Shown here: positions 45,502-54,208 of the stretch, piece after piece
Position numbering within the stretch: the first letter of the stretch is position 1
How the letters are laid out: every line of letters begins with the position of its first letter
Origin: Pollutibacter sp041183265
Lineage (GTDB): Bacteria; Bacteroidota; Bacteroidia; Chitinophagales; Chitinophagaceae
Direction of reading: 5' to 3'
Length of the DNA: 64,000 nt
NCBI GenBank assembly: GCA_041183265.1
Contig: JBEGMC010000097.1
Span: forward strand, 29,320 to 93,319
Translations under genes and position numbers: made by a program
The notes under the pieces: model-generated
What the model saw: the letters and a program-made list of their open reading frames with translations, nothing else
What the model was told of the DNA's origin: nothing
Database searches by the model: none

Positions 45502-45918
45502 TTACTCTTCCCAATGCAAAGCACCTTTTTTGATGATGTAGATGAAACCAGCCAGAAAAAAACTGATAAACATCAACACCGCAAAAAATCCATCCCATCC
45601 CAACGATTTGAAGTTGACAGCGTAGGGATAGAAAAAGATTACTTCGACATCAAACAAAACAAATAAGATGGCAACCAGGAAATACTTGATAGCCATCGGC
45701 TGACGTGCATTTCCAAATTGCTCAATACCGCTTTCAAAAACCTGCAGCTTGTCGGTGGTCTTTCTTTTGGGACCCAACAGCTGTGATCCTGCGATCATGA
45801 TCGTTACCAAAACCACCGCAAATGCGATCTGTATGCCGATGGGGAGATAATCACTTGCCTTGCTGATTGAGGCATTCTGTCCGAGCAAAGAAGACTGCAG
45901 AAAAATAGCCTTGAACAT
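45502..45918 (-). CDS. nuoA: NADH-quinone oxidoreductase subunit A
   Basis: Membrane subunit of 138 residues with three helices and first in the operon. FVLFDVEVIFFYPYA is diagnostic. I chose the ATG at 45918. An in-frame TTG at 45939 is excluded because it lies within the -7 box, upstream of the likely transcription start. Confidence 0.95.
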   Translation of the reverse strand: MFKAIFLQSSLLGQNASISKASDYLPIGIQIAFAVVLVTIMIAGSQLLGPKRKTTDKLQVFESGIEQFGNARQPMAIKYFLVAILFVLFDVEVIFFYPYAVNFKSLGWDGFFAVLMFISFFLAGFIYIIKKGALHWEE

Positions 45919-45936
45919 CGGTTGAATTTGATGGCG

Positions 45937-45944
45937 CAAAGTTA
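45937..45944 (-). promoter_or_regulatory. -7 box of the nuo operon
   Basis: On the minus strand this reads TAACTTTG, an exact TAnnTTTG match, 18 nt before the nuoA ATG and just after the terminator of the upstream gene. No clear -33 TTTG, so an activator may help. Confidence 0.6.
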
Positions 45945-45981
45945 GGCAAATCAGGATGAAAAAATGATGGTCCTGAATGAA

Positions 45982-46008
45982 AAAAGGGACAATTTAATTG
46001 TCCCTTTT
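45982..46008 (-). terminator. Intrinsic terminator between the TPR gene and nuoA
   Basis: A 27-bp near-perfect palindrome, AAAAGGGACAATT then its complement around a single base, ends in a T run on the plus strand and in TTTTTTC on the minus. It starts 3 nt after the TPR stop and isolates the nuo operon. Confidence 0.8.
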
Positions 46009-46011
46009 GAT

Positions 46012-47631
46012 TTATTTTTTTGGCGGTGCCGCCAGTGCTTTTTGGAGAATATCCCGGTTTTTGATGGCGTCTTGATTGTTGGGATCGATTTCAATTATTT
46101 TGTCGAGGTAACTGGATGCCAAAGCGAGATCTTTTTTAACATTTGCAGTGTACCCAGCCAGGTAACCGTAGGCGGTAATCAACGTGCTTTTGTTTTTTGA
46201 CTTGTCAACTTCTGCGATGGAAATAAATTTCTCACAATCTGGTATGGCAAGTCCCTGCTCCATGGTGGAGTCAATCACAGAAAGTGACCTGAATGACCAG
46301 TAATGACCGTATACTTCGTTGGGGAAATTTGTTTTATAAACAGTGAAAATGCTGTCTGCTGTTTTGAATTCACCCGCCTTGAAATTTTCAAATCCCGCGT
46401 TGTACAGGTCGACTTTGCTGATCCTGGGGTTGAGTGAAAGCACTTTGGTCAGCCACAAAGCTGACTTGGGTGTATTGCCTGATTTTTTGAAGAAATCAGC
46501 TGCTTTTCTTGCATAGTCCAATTTGTTTGTAAGGGCAGTATCCGCAAGGATGGCTTTCATAAAATAGTCGTCCACTTTGGTTGGATCTGTTTTCATCTTG
46601 GCTGCGTTCACTGCTGCGATGTAATAGTTCTCCGGATTCAATTGCTCAGCGGTTGCTTTTTGGAAAAATGTTTCCAACAAAGCCAATGCATTGGCTGAAT
46701 CGTTGAGCTTGTCGTAACTGTATGCTTTCAATCTGTAGAGCCTTGCATCGGCTTTTTCACCTTGTGACTTCAACAAAGCGTCAGATTTTGCAATGGCATT
46801 TTTAAAATCACCTGCAGCGAACTGGAGACTCGCTTCTTCGTAATCGAGAGCGGGACCCGAATCTGCATTTGTTTTGTATCTGTTGAAATAATCGGTTGCC
46901 TTCACCACATCCCTGAAGAAATAGTATACATACAGTTCATACAATGCAGGTGCGAAGGAGGGATCATCAGTGATGGCATCATTGAACTTGGCCAGGAAGA
47001 TTTCTTTTTGTTCATTTCCCTGGGTGAGGTATACTTTTCCAATTTTGTATTTCGCCACAGCCGACTTGGGGTCTTTCAGCAATGCATTTTCGTATGAAGA
47101 AACCGCACCGCCTCCGTTCATGAGCTTGCGGTACAAATCACCCATGTAAACATAAGCGAAAGGATCGTTGAAGTTTTTCAGGGTTGAAGCGAGTTTGATC
47201 TTTTCAATTCCATATGCAAAATCACCCCCATCTTCTAAATTGGCTTTACCGATGGCAACGAGGATGTTGGCATCTTTTGATTTGGTAAGAGAGATGGCTG
47301 TTTCAAAACGTTGCTTGGCATCATTGACTTTCTTCTCTGCCAACTCTGCTTGTCCCATTGCGACCAGCAACAATGGATTGCTTCCATTGGCACCTTCCAT
47401 ACCCTTGCGCAACACTTCTGCTGCGGCTGCAGGATTTTTTGACTCAAAGTGAACCTGGGCAAGCCAATAAATGGATTCAGGATTGGTTGGAGCTGCAGCA
47501 ACAACTTTTTCCATGGTTTCCTTTGCAGAGCGATAACGCTGATTCAATAACAATTTTCTACCTTCCTGTACTGATTGCGCAGTTACAACAGAAGTAAAAA
47601 ACAGTCCAGCAATCACGAATCTCATTTTCAT
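46012..47631 (-). CDS. Exported tetratricopeptide-repeat protein
   Basis: Protein of 539 residues with a signal peptide (MKMRFVIAGLFFTSVVTAQ) and a series of TPR-like helical pairs along its length, for example AKETMEKVVAAAPTNPESIYW, cited in part, and ASSYLDKIIEIDPNNQDA at the C-terminus. It ends with a short APPKK tail. TPR proteins scaffold other proteins; partners are not evident. It follows the PstS-like gene by 48 nt and a terminator ends the unit. In other Bacteroidota I recall PstS-like and TPR genes beside tonB operons. Confidence 0.88.
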   Translation of the reverse strand: MKMRFVIAGLFFTSVVTAQSVQEGRKLLLNQRYRSAKETMEKVVAAAPTNPESIYWLAQVHFESKNPAAAAEVLRKGMEGANGSNPLLLVAMGQAELAEKKVNDAKQRFETAISLTKSKDANILVAIGKANLEDGGDFAYGIEKIKLASTLKNFNDPFAYVYMGDLYRKLMNGGGAVSSYENALLKDPKSAVAKYKIGKVYLTQGNEQKEIFLAKFNDAITDDPSFAPALYELYVYYFFRDVVKATDYFNRYKTNADSGPALDYEEASLQFAAGDFKNAIAKSDALLKSQGEKADARLYRLKAYSYDKLNDSANALALLETFFQKATAEQLNPENYYIAAVNAAKMKTDPTKVDDYFMKAILADTALTNKLDYARKAADFFKKSGNTPKSALWLTKVLSLNPRISKVDLYNAGFENFKAGEFKTADSIFTVYKTNFPNEVYGHYWSFRSLSVIDSTMEQGLAIPDCEKFISIAEVDKSKNKSTLITAYGYLAGYTANVKKDLALASSYLDKIIEIDPNNQDAIKNRDILQKALAAPPKK

Positions 47632-47679
47632 ACGTCGCAGTTTGTTTTTTAAGGGTTGTAAAAGTAAGAAATCATCTAT

Positions 47680-48606
47680 TTATTCCGAAACATTTGCTTT
47701 TCTTATTTGTAGGGCCATTCGGTCGGGTACAAGATACCCCCTCCTGAAGATTAATTGCCCTTTTTCATGTGTTAAGAAATTGACAAATCCTTTGCCCAGT
47801 CCGGCGAAATTCTCTTTCAGAACATAGTATATTCCGCGGTTGAGCGGGTATCTTTTCAAGGCCATATTCGCCTGGTAGGGCCTGACATAAACCTCCTCTT
47901 CGCATCTGGCACACTGCAAGGCTGCCAACTTTACCTTTTTTTGGAAAGTCATTTGAGAGGAATCCTCCTTGTTACCAATCCAACTCACCCCGATAAATCC
48001 CAATGCATTGGGATGAGATGCGATGTAATCGATCACCCCCTCGGAGTTCTGTGCAGCCATCACTCTGCCTTTCATGGGTTGGCCGCGAAGGATGGAATCC
48101 ATTAAAAAACGAACAGTGCTGGTTGCCTTCAACCCATCCATCACCAAATCATACGAATATCCACTGGTTCCATTCAACATCGATCTGATATCTGATACAG
48201 AAAATAGAGAGTCCTTGCAATTGTTGTGTGTTATCACTGCAACGGCATCCGTTGCGAGTCGACCAAACAACGGAACAAAGGACAGTGTGTCTTTGTAAAA
48301 AGGCACTTCCTCTTCTGTCAATCCCCTTGTAATGATGACCATCCGAATGCTGTCGTTCAAAAGATCTTTGATGCATTCTGCTTCGGGCTTGTAATGCGGA
48401 ATAATTTTTGCTTCAGGGTGTTGCGACATGAAGACCTTGATCTGAGAATCAATGATGGGAGCAAAGCTCTCATCCACACTGATGTGGATGGTACCGGTGG
48501 TAAGGGTATCATCTCCCAAAATCACTTTGGCTTTCTTTCCGTCTGATGAACAAGAGATACCCGCCAAGAGCATGATGAATGAAGCGATGTATGAAAAATA
48601 CTGCAT
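47680..48606 (-). CDS. PstS-like substrate-binding lipoprotein
   Basis: Protein of 308 residues resembling phosphate ABC transporter substrate-binding proteins. I chose the ATG at 48606, which gives a lipoprotein-like signal with Cys19 (LLAGISC); the frame continues upstream to 48699 but that part overlaps the small membrane gene. PBP-like text: TTGTIHISVDESFAPIIDSQ, cited in part, and ALGFIGVSWIGN. No pstC, pstA or pstB gene is nearby, so a role in phosphate uptake is not supported by context. It may serve an envelope function next to the TPR protein. Confidence 0.82.
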   Translation of the reverse strand: MQYFSYIASFIMLLAGISCSSDGKKAKVILGDDTLTTGTIHISVDESFAPIIDSQIKVFMSQHPEAKIIPHYKPEAECIKDLLNDSIRMVIITRGLTEEEVPFYKDTLSFVPLFGRLATDAVAVITHNNCKDSLFSVSDIRSMLNGTSGYSYDLVMDGLKATSTVRFLMDSILRGQPMKGRVMAAQNSEGVIDYIASHPNALGFIGVSWIGNKEDSSQMTFQKKVKLAALQCARCEEEVYVRPYQANMALKRYPLNRGIYYVLKENFAGLGKGFVNFLTHEKGQLIFRRGYLVPDRMALQIRKANVSE

Positions 48607-48610
48607 GTTT

Positions 48611-48841
48611 TTATTTTTTGGCCGCAAAACCTCTGTACAACCTGAATACGCCATAACAAAGACAAGCAATGCCAAATATGGAGGATGTAAGGGAATCAAA
48701 TGCCAGTCCTTGGATCAGGTATTTATTCAACAAAAAAAACAAGCCGGCGGCAAACCATAAAACCCCCATGGTGTAATCATATATCACCTTGAATCCCTTT
48801 TGACGTTTTTCTTCGTTTTCTCTGAAATTGTTGGATATCAT
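48611..48841 (-). CDS. Small two-helix membrane protein
   Basis: Protein of 76 residues. A charged N-terminus (MISNNFRENEEKRQKG) precedes two hydrophobic segments, near 22-40 (YTMGVLWFAAGLFFLL) and 50-68 (LTSSIFGIACLCYGVF). No family is recognised. It ends 4 nt before the start of the PstS-like gene, so the two are almost certainly cotranscribed, and it begins the three-gene unit with the TPR protein. Confidence 0.75.
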   Translation of the reverse strand: MISNNFRENEEKRQKGFKVIYDYTMGVLWFAAGLFFLLNKYLIQGLAFDSLTSSIFGIACLCYGVFRLYRGFAAKK

Positions 48842-48954
48842 ATGCAGGTATGTAATGCAATTTATGAAATCTCACAGCAATGAATAGATGTCACATCCTT
48901 TAATTTACTTGCATTTATGCTTATTGTTTTAAAAATAAAATCATGCATTGCTCC

Positions 48955-48962
48955 TACATTTG
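48955..48962 (+). promoter_or_regulatory. -7 box of the phosphatase-hisS unit, within a small inverted repeat
   Basis: TACATTTG matches TAnnTTTG exactly, 14 nt before the ATG at 48977. ATTGCTC (48947-48953) and GAGCAAT (48972-48978, spanning the start codon) form a 7-bp inverted repeat around it. Confidence 0.5.
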
Positions 48963-48976
48963 TTCAAATTTGAGCA

Positions 48977-49447
48977 ATGAAAGTGCTGATGGTATGTTTG
49001 GGAAATATCTGCAGGAGTCCCCTTGCAGAGGGCATTCTCCGCCACAAATGTGAGAAACGCGGATTGGAATGGTATGTAGACTCTGCAGGTACCAATGGCT
49101 ATCACAATGGTGAGTCCCCTCATTACATGTCTCAAAAAGTTGCAAAATTGAATGGCATCGATATTTCAAGACAAACTTCCAGGCCTTTTCGTGCAATAGA
49201 TTATGAAAATTTTGATTTGATTGTACCAATGGCAAATGACGTGTTGCAGGATATGCAACAGATATCCGGCATGAAATTTTCCGCCGGCAAAACAAAGTTG
49301 ATGCTGGATTTCCTTTTTCCCGGAACTGGAATGGATGTACCGGATCCATGGTCAAGGTCTGAAGCTGCATACCATGAGGTATTTGATCTGATCGACAAGG
49401 CATGTGATCAATTAATTGAGGAATATACATCCATAAAACAGCCTTAA
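48977..49447 (+). CDS. Low-molecular-weight protein-tyrosine phosphatase
   Basis: Phosphatase of 156 residues. The P-loop C7-LGNIC-R13-S near the N-terminus and the general acid D123 in VPDPW are intact, so it should be active. Related bacterial proteins dephosphorylate tyrosine kinases of capsule export or arginine phosphates; neither partner is nearby. hisS follows 9 nt downstream, so they are probably cotranscribed. Confidence 0.94.
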   Translation: MKVLMVCLGNICRSPLAEGILRHKCEKRGLEWYVDSAGTNGYHNGESPHYMSQKVAKLNGIDISRQTSRPFRAIDYENFDLIVPMANDVLQDMQQISGMKFSAGKTKLMLDFLFPGTGMDVPDPWSRSEAAYHEVFDLIDKACDQLIEEYTSIKQP

Positions 49448-49456
49448 CTTCGTTGC

Positions 49457-50821
49457 ATGAAGCCCTCTCTTCCCCAAGGCACGCGAGATTTTTCTTCTGC
49501 GGTTCTCAAAAAACGCAATTATATTTTCGGAATCATCCGGAGTGTTTTTGAATTGTATGGATTCGAGCCCTTGGAGACACCGGCCATGGAGAACATAGAA
49601 ACGCTCATGGGTAAATATGGAGATGAGGGTGACAAACTGATTTTCAAAATACTGAACAACGGACTACATCTTCCAGAAAAGCATACTACTGCACAGAAAG
49701 ATTTTGAAACTGTATTACAGGGAAAAACATCAAAAGGAATCAGCGAGCGAGCGTTGAGATACGATCTGACCATCCCTTTTGCAAGATATGTTGCAATGAA
49801 CCAGGGACAATTGACTTTCCCTTTCAAACGTTACCAAATGCAACCTGTATGGCGTGCAGACAGACCCCAGAGAGGCCGGTACCGTGAATTTTATCAATGC
49901 GATGCGGATATCGCAGGGAGCAGTTCTTTGCTGCATGAAATTGAACTTGCATTGATCTATGCAACTGTTTTTGCAAAACTCTCTCTGCCGGTTGAAATAC
50001 ATATCAACAACAGAAAAATTCTGCAGGCGCTGGCTGAAAAATGCGGTGGCGCATCCCACATGATGAACATCACCATTGCAATCGATAAGCTGGATAAAAT
50101 TGGAATGGATAAGGTCAAACAAGAACTCGGTGAAAGAGGACTCAACGAAGAGCAAATTGCCATTGTAGAAAAATACATCTCTATTGAAGGTGACAACCAA
50201 ACATCCATCCAGCAACTCTCAACCCTGTTGGGAGATATCGACTGCGCCCATGAAGGTATCGGTGAAATGGTCGAAATACTGCAAGCTGTGAATCGAACAA
50301 TGCCATCTGCCAATATATATGTATGTCCCGCGCTTGCAAGGGGACTCAATTACTATACCGGGACCATCTTTGAGGTAAAGGCATTGGGTGTAGAAATGGG
50401 CAGCATTGGCGGAGGCGGAAGGTATGATGACCTGACAGGACTCTTTGGTGTAAAGGGTATTGCGGGAGTGGGAATATCATTTGGCGTTGACAGGATATAT
50501 GATGTACTGGAGGAGCTGAAAGTTTTTCCGGAATATCTTCAGGCAGGTACAACTGCATTGATCTTCAATACAGGCATTGATACCAGTCATTTGATCAACA
50601 CTGCCACCTTGTTGAGAAATCACCAAATTTCATGTGAAATATTTCATGAGGCAGTGAAATTTGACAAGCAGTTCAAGTATGCAGATAAGAAGATGATCCC
50701 CTATGTTATCATCATTGGTGAAGAGGAATTGGCAAAGCATACTGTTACATTGAAAAATTTGAAAACAGGAAAACAGGACACCGTTCCTTCCGCATCGCTT
50801 CCATCCCTGCTCAGCCTTTAG
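49457..50821 (+). CDS. hisS: Histidyl-tRNA synthetase
   Basis: Class II synthetase of 454 residues that charges tRNA(His). The start MKPSLPQGTRDFSS is typical. Motif 2 is PQRGRYREFYQCDAD, the His-specific motifs are near LARGLNYYTG and GGGGRYDDL, and motif 3 is GISFGVDRIYD. A C-terminal anticodon-binding domain lies at about 360-450. The last 11 nt overlap the end of the convergent RluA-type gene. Confidence 0.97.
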   Translation: MKPSLPQGTRDFSSAVLKKRNYIFGIIRSVFELYGFEPLETPAMENIETLMGKYGDEGDKLIFKILNNGLHLPEKHTTAQKDFETVLQGKTSKGISERALRYDLTIPFARYVAMNQGQLTFPFKRYQMQPVWRADRPQRGRYREFYQCDADIAGSSSLLHEIELALIYATVFAKLSLPVEIHINNRKILQALAEKCGGASHMMNITIAIDKLDKIGMDKVKQELGERGLNEEQIAIVEKYISIEGDNQTSIQQLSTLLGDIDCAHEGIGEMVEILQAVNRTMPSANIYVCPALARGLNYYTGTIFEVKALGVEMGSIGGGGRYDDLTGLFGVKGIAGVGISFGVDRIYDVLEELKVFPEYLQAGTTALIFNTGIDTSHLINTATLLRNHQISCEIFHEAVKFDKQFKYADKKMIPYVIIIGEEELAKHTVTLKNLKTGKQDTVPSASLPSLLSL

Positions 50822-51536
50822 CAAATTTTCTGAGCTGGATCAAAGCAACCTGTAGGTCTTTGGACAAAGGGGCTTCTAATTTTATTACTTTTCCATCCAT
50901 TCCCTTGAGCTGAATGCTGGATGCATGCAATGCCAATCTGTCCAGGAGTGGCTTCTCAGATGCAGCATCCTTTGATAACTTGAATTTTTTCTTAAAACTT
51001 GAGAGCAAAACAGGATCCGCTGAACCGTAGAGCGGATCACATACAAGCGGGTGCTCCAGGTGTTTCATGTGTACCCTGATTTGATGGGTTCTGCCAGTCT
51101 CAAGATCAAATTCCATCCATGTGTAACCTCTCAGTCTTTCAATTACTTTGAAATGCGTTACAGATGGTTTACCATTTTTACCTATACGCATTCTTCCAGG
51201 AATGGCTGGATGTTGCTCAATAGGCATTTCAATGGTACCCTCTTCTTGCATGACAGCACCCATGGCGAGTCCCATGTATATTTTTTTCACTGCACGCTGT
51301 TCAAAAAGCTGATTGTAATATTTATGTGCCTGATCAGTCTTTGCGAAGAGCAGCAATCCGCTTGTGTCACGGTCAATGCGGTGTATAACAAAAATATGTG
51401 GATATGATTTTTCCAGCCATCCTCTGACAGAAGGGATTTCTTGGTCATGGCGGTCGGGAATGGAGAGCCAGCCGGATGGTTTATTTACAGCAATCAACTC
51501 ACTGTTTTCAAATAATATGGAAGGCTGATGCTTAAT
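50811..51536 (-). CDS. RluA-family pseudouridine synthase, probable ATT start
   Basis: Isomerises uridine to pseudouridine in rRNA or tRNA. The catalytic Asp is in HRIDRDTSGLLLF and GRTHQIRVHM is typical. No ATG or GTG opens the domain. An in-frame TTG at 51497 would start at LIAVNKPSG and lose the first strand (ILFENSEL), which is conserved in the family. Reading upstream, ATT at 51534-51536 gives M-KHQPSILFENSEL and overlaps the stop of the upstream gene (ATTAA). I therefore extend the gene to 51536, giving 241 residues. No S4 domain is present. The target site is unknown. Confidence 0.85.
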   Translation of the reverse strand: MKHQPSILFENSELIAVNKPSGWLSIPDRHDQEIPSVRGWLEKSYPHIFVIHRIDRDTSGLLLFAKTDQAHKYYNQLFEQRAVKKIYMGLAMGAVMQEEGTIEMPIEQHPAIPGRMRIGKNGKPSVTHFKVIERLRGYTWMEFDLETGRTHQIRVHMKHLEHPLVCDPLYGSADPVLLSSFKKKFKLSKDAASEKPLLDRLALHASSIQLKGMDGKVIKLEAPLSKDLQVALIQLRKFAKG

Positions 51537-52467
51537 GTTTGGCTTGTTTTAGAAAAGAGCTGTTCATGAATTTCAACAAGCGAATTTCTTTTTCATTGAG
51601 CATTCTCCATTTTCCTCTTTCCACATTTTTCTTGGTCAGATTTGCGAACATGACCCTGTCGAGGTTTCTGACATCGTATCCAAGAAATTCAAACATCCGC
51701 CTGACAATCCTGTTTTTACCACTGTGCAATTCGATTCCGATAACGGATTTGTCTTTGGGGTCTGCATAAGCAAGCGCATCTGCTTTTACAAATCCATCCT
51801 CCAAATGGAGTCCCTTGAGTATTTTTTCAAAATCAACTTTCGTCAATGGCTTGTCTAATTTTACCTCATAAACTTTCTTTACCTCGTTGGATGGATGCGA
51901 AAGTTTTTGTGCCAGATCACCATCATTCGTTATCAACAACACACCCGTCGTGTTTCGATCCAGTCGGCCAACGGGATAAATCCGCTCGTTGGCAACGCCT
52001 TTCAGGAGATCAAGCACTGTTTTTCTTCCCTGAGGATCATCGAGCGTCGTGATATAGTCTTTTGGCTTGTTGAGCAGCACATAGACCAGATTTTTTTCAG
52101 GAAGAATTTTTTTACCCAAATAGTAAACTGAATCATTGGGTGCAACTTTGAATCCAGGTTCAATCACCACAACATCATTCACCTTGATTTTACCATCTTT
52201 GATGATGGGAACCGCATCTCTCCTTGAACAAATACCGCAATGTGCAACGTATTTATTCAACGGCATGGTTTTATCCAGTTTTCTGACAGAAATCGATGAT
52301 GGCTTTTCAGCTTTTTTAGAAACAGTCACACGCGATGCCTCTTTTTTCTTTTCGATTGCCTCAGACCGCTCTTTTTTCCACTTCTTTTTCTCCTGACGAA
52401 AAGCTTCTTTTACAGCACTGTTTTTTTTCTTTGGTGCGAACTTTGAAAAATTATCTGTGCGTTTCAT
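51532..52467 (-). CDS. rluB: RsuA/RluB-family pseudouridine synthase with basic N-terminal extension
   Basis: rRNA pseudouridine synthase of 311 residues. A Lys/Arg/Glu-rich extension (1-65) precedes an S4 RNA-binding domain (about 70-130; MPLNKYVAHCGICSRRDAV) and the catalytic domain with VGRLDRNTTGVLLITNDGDL, cited for its catalytic Asp. RluB modifies U2605 of 23S rRNA in E. coli; the RsuA/RluE/RluF alternatives cannot be fully excluded. It begins 32 nt after rlmN and overlaps the likely start of the RluA-type gene. Confidence 0.88.
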   Translation of the reverse strand: MKRTDNFSKFAPKKKNSAVKEAFRQEKKKWKKERSEAIEKKKEASRVTVSKKAEKPSSISVRKLDKTMPLNKYVAHCGICSRRDAVPIIKDGKIKVNDVVVIEPGFKVAPNDSVYYLGKKILPEKNLVYVLLNKPKDYITTLDDPQGRKTVLDLLKGVANERIYPVGRLDRNTTGVLLITNDGDLAQKLSHPSNEVKKVYEVKLDKPLTKVDFEKILKGLHLEDGFVKADALAYADPKDKSVIGIELHSGKNRIVRRMFEFLGYDVRNLDRVMFANLTKKNVERGKWRMLNEKEIRLLKFMNSSFLKQAKH

Positions 52468-52499
52468 GTGAGTTGTATTGATTTAACTGAACCCTTCGG

Positions 52500-53543
52500 T
52501 TATTTATTGGCCAATTGCCCGCATGCAGCATCGATGTCTTTTCCCCTGCTTCTTCTCAGCCTGGCATTGACACGGTTTTTTTCCAGGTATTCCATGAATG
52601 CTGCAGTTTTTTCTTCTGTTGGTTTTTTGAATTTTGCGAAATCGATGGGATTGTACTCAATGATATTCACCAAATCGGCAGGTATTTGTCTGTATATCTT
52701 GATAAGTTCTGCAGCATCCTCAAAGGAGTCATTCAAATTGTCAAACAGAATGTACTCGAGTGTGATTTCATTTTCGGTTTTCTGATAAAAATAATTCAGC
52801 GCCTCGATCAGTGATTTCAGATCATTGGTTTCATTGATGGGCATGATCTGATCACGCTTTTTATCATTTGCAGCATGAAGGGACAATGCCAACTTGAATC
52901 TGACTTTGTCATCGCCCAATTGCTTGATCATTTTCGCCACGCCTGCAGTGGATACGGTGATGCGGCGTGGACTCATAGCCAACCCATCTGTTGCGGTAAT
53001 CCGCTCTATTGCACCCATCACACTTCTGTAATTCAGCAAAGGCTCTCCCATCCCCATAAAAACAATGTTGGTCAGTTTCCTTTCATGATGTTTGAAAGAA
53101 AGCTGATTCAACAAAACTACTTCATCATATATCTCATCGAAATTTAGATTGCGTTTTCGCTCCATGTACCCGGTGGCACAAAATTTACAACTCAGGCTGC
53201 ACCCGATTTGAGAGGAAACACAGGCGGTAATCCTTTCTTCTGTAGGAATGAGCACCCCTTCCACCAAATGGCCATCAAATGTTTTGAATCCCACTTTGAT
53301 GGTGCCATCCTCACTGTACTGGGTTGTATTGACCTTCAAGGAGGGAAATGAAAATGAATCCTCCAGTTGCGCCCTGAGGGTTTTGGAGAGATTGGACATG
53401 GACTGGAAATCGAATGCATGTTTTTGCCATAACCACTCCCAAATCTGTTGCAACCTGAATTTCTTTTCTCCTATGCCTTCGAGGTATTCAGCAATTTGTT
53501 GCTTGCTCAGATTACGTATGTTCTGCTTTGCTGCATGTGACAT
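52500..53543 (-). CDS. rlmN: 23S rRNA (A2503-C2) methyltransferase / tRNA methyltransferase RlmN
   Basis: Radical-SAM enzyme of 347 residues that methylates C2 of A2503 in 23S rRNA and A37 of some tRNAs. The 4Fe-4S motif C115-x3-C119-x2-C122 (GCSLSCKFCATG) and the C-terminal catalytic Cys341 (DAACGQL) are present. It leads a run with the two pseudouridine synthases, making an rRNA-modification cluster. Confidence 0.96.
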   Translation of the reverse strand: MSHAAKQNIRNLSKQQIAEYLEGIGEKKFRLQQIWEWLWQKHAFDFQSMSNLSKTLRAQLEDSFSFPSLKVNTTQYSEDGTIKVGFKTFDGHLVEGVLIPTEERITACVSSQIGCSLSCKFCATGYMERKRNLNFDEIYDEVVLLNQLSFKHHERKLTNIVFMGMGEPLLNYRSVMGAIERITATDGLAMSPRRITVSTAGVAKMIKQLGDDKVRFKLALSLHAANDKKRDQIMPINETNDLKSLIEALNYFYQKTENEITLEYILFDNLNDSFEDAAELIKIYRQIPADLVNIIEYNPIDFAKFKKPTEEKTAAFMEYLEKNRVNARLRRSRGKDIDAACGQLANK

Positions 53544-53547
53544 GCTG

Positions 53548-53555
53548 CAAAGGTA
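53548..53555 (-). promoter_or_regulatory. -7 box just before rlmN
   Basis: On the minus strand TACCTTTG matches TAnnTTTG exactly and ends 5 nt before the rlmN ATG (53543). Transcription from it would begin at or next to the start codon, giving a nearly leaderless mRNA. No good -33 box. Confidence 0.45.
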
Positions 53556-53564
53556 GTCAATACT

Positions 53565-54194
53565 TTATGGTTCCGGCGTGTATCTTAAGTAAGGCTTGAC
53601 AACCTTGACCCCCTTTGGAAATTTGATAACAGCTTCTTCGGTTGAAACAGAGGGAACAACAATGAGGTCTTGTCCACGATTCCAATCAGCCGGAGTGGCA
53701 AGACTGTGCTGTGCGGTGAGCTGCAGTGAATCAATAACACGCAGTACTTCTGCGAAATTTCTGCCGGTGGAGGCAGGATATGTGATGGTGAGTTTTAACT
53801 TTTTATCCGGACCAATCACAAACAGCGAGCGCACTGTAAAAGTGGCTGAGGCATTTGGATGAATCATGTCATACAACTGTGCAACTTTCCTGTCTTCATC
53901 GGCTATGATGGGAAAATCTACTGTGCAATGTTGGGTCTCATTGATATCAGCCAACCAAGCATTGTGCTTCTCCAACGGATCAACACTCACTGCAAGTACC
54001 TTTACATTGCGCTTTGCAAATTCCTCCTTTAGCAATGCTGTTCTGCCCAATTCGGTGGTGCAGACAGGCGTGAAATCCGCAGGATGGGAAAATAGAACTC
54101 CCCAAGCATCGCCCAGATATGCATAAAAATCAATTTCGCCCACAGTGGTCTGTGCTGTAAAATTTGGAACCTCGTCTCCTAAATGCAAACCCAT
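53565..54194 (-). CDS. 1-Cys peroxiredoxin (Prx6 type)
   Basis: Thiol peroxidase of 209 residues that reduces hydrogen peroxide and organic peroxides. The active-site motif FTPVCTTE is that of the Prx6/AhpC-like 1-Cys group. One other Cys (TQHCTVDFP) is seen but no typical C-terminal resolving Cys. The extended C-terminal domain (about 160-209) fits Prx6. It has a strong promoter of its own. Confidence 0.93.
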   Translation of the reverse strand: MGLHLGDEVPNFTAQTTVGEIDFYAYLGDAWGVLFSHPADFTPVCTTELGRTALLKEEFAKRNVKVLAVSVDPLEKHNAWLADINETQHCTVDFPIIADEDRKVAQLYDMIHPNASATFTVRSLFVIGPDKKLKLTITYPASTGRNFAEVLRVIDSLQLTAQHSLATPADWNRGQDLIVVPSVSTEEAVIKFPKGVKVVKPYLRYTPEP

Positions 54195-54208
54195 ATCAGT
54201 TGTTTTTA

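Noticed and set aside
45919..45939. TTG start for nuoA
   Set aside because: It lies inside the -7 box, upstream of the likely transcription start.
47680..48606. Part of a phosphate ABC transporter operon
   Set aside because: No pstC, pstA, pstB or phoU gene is next to it.
48607..48699. Extended N-terminus of the PstS-like gene
   Set aside because: It overlaps the small membrane gene and would bury the lipoprotein signal that starts at 48606.
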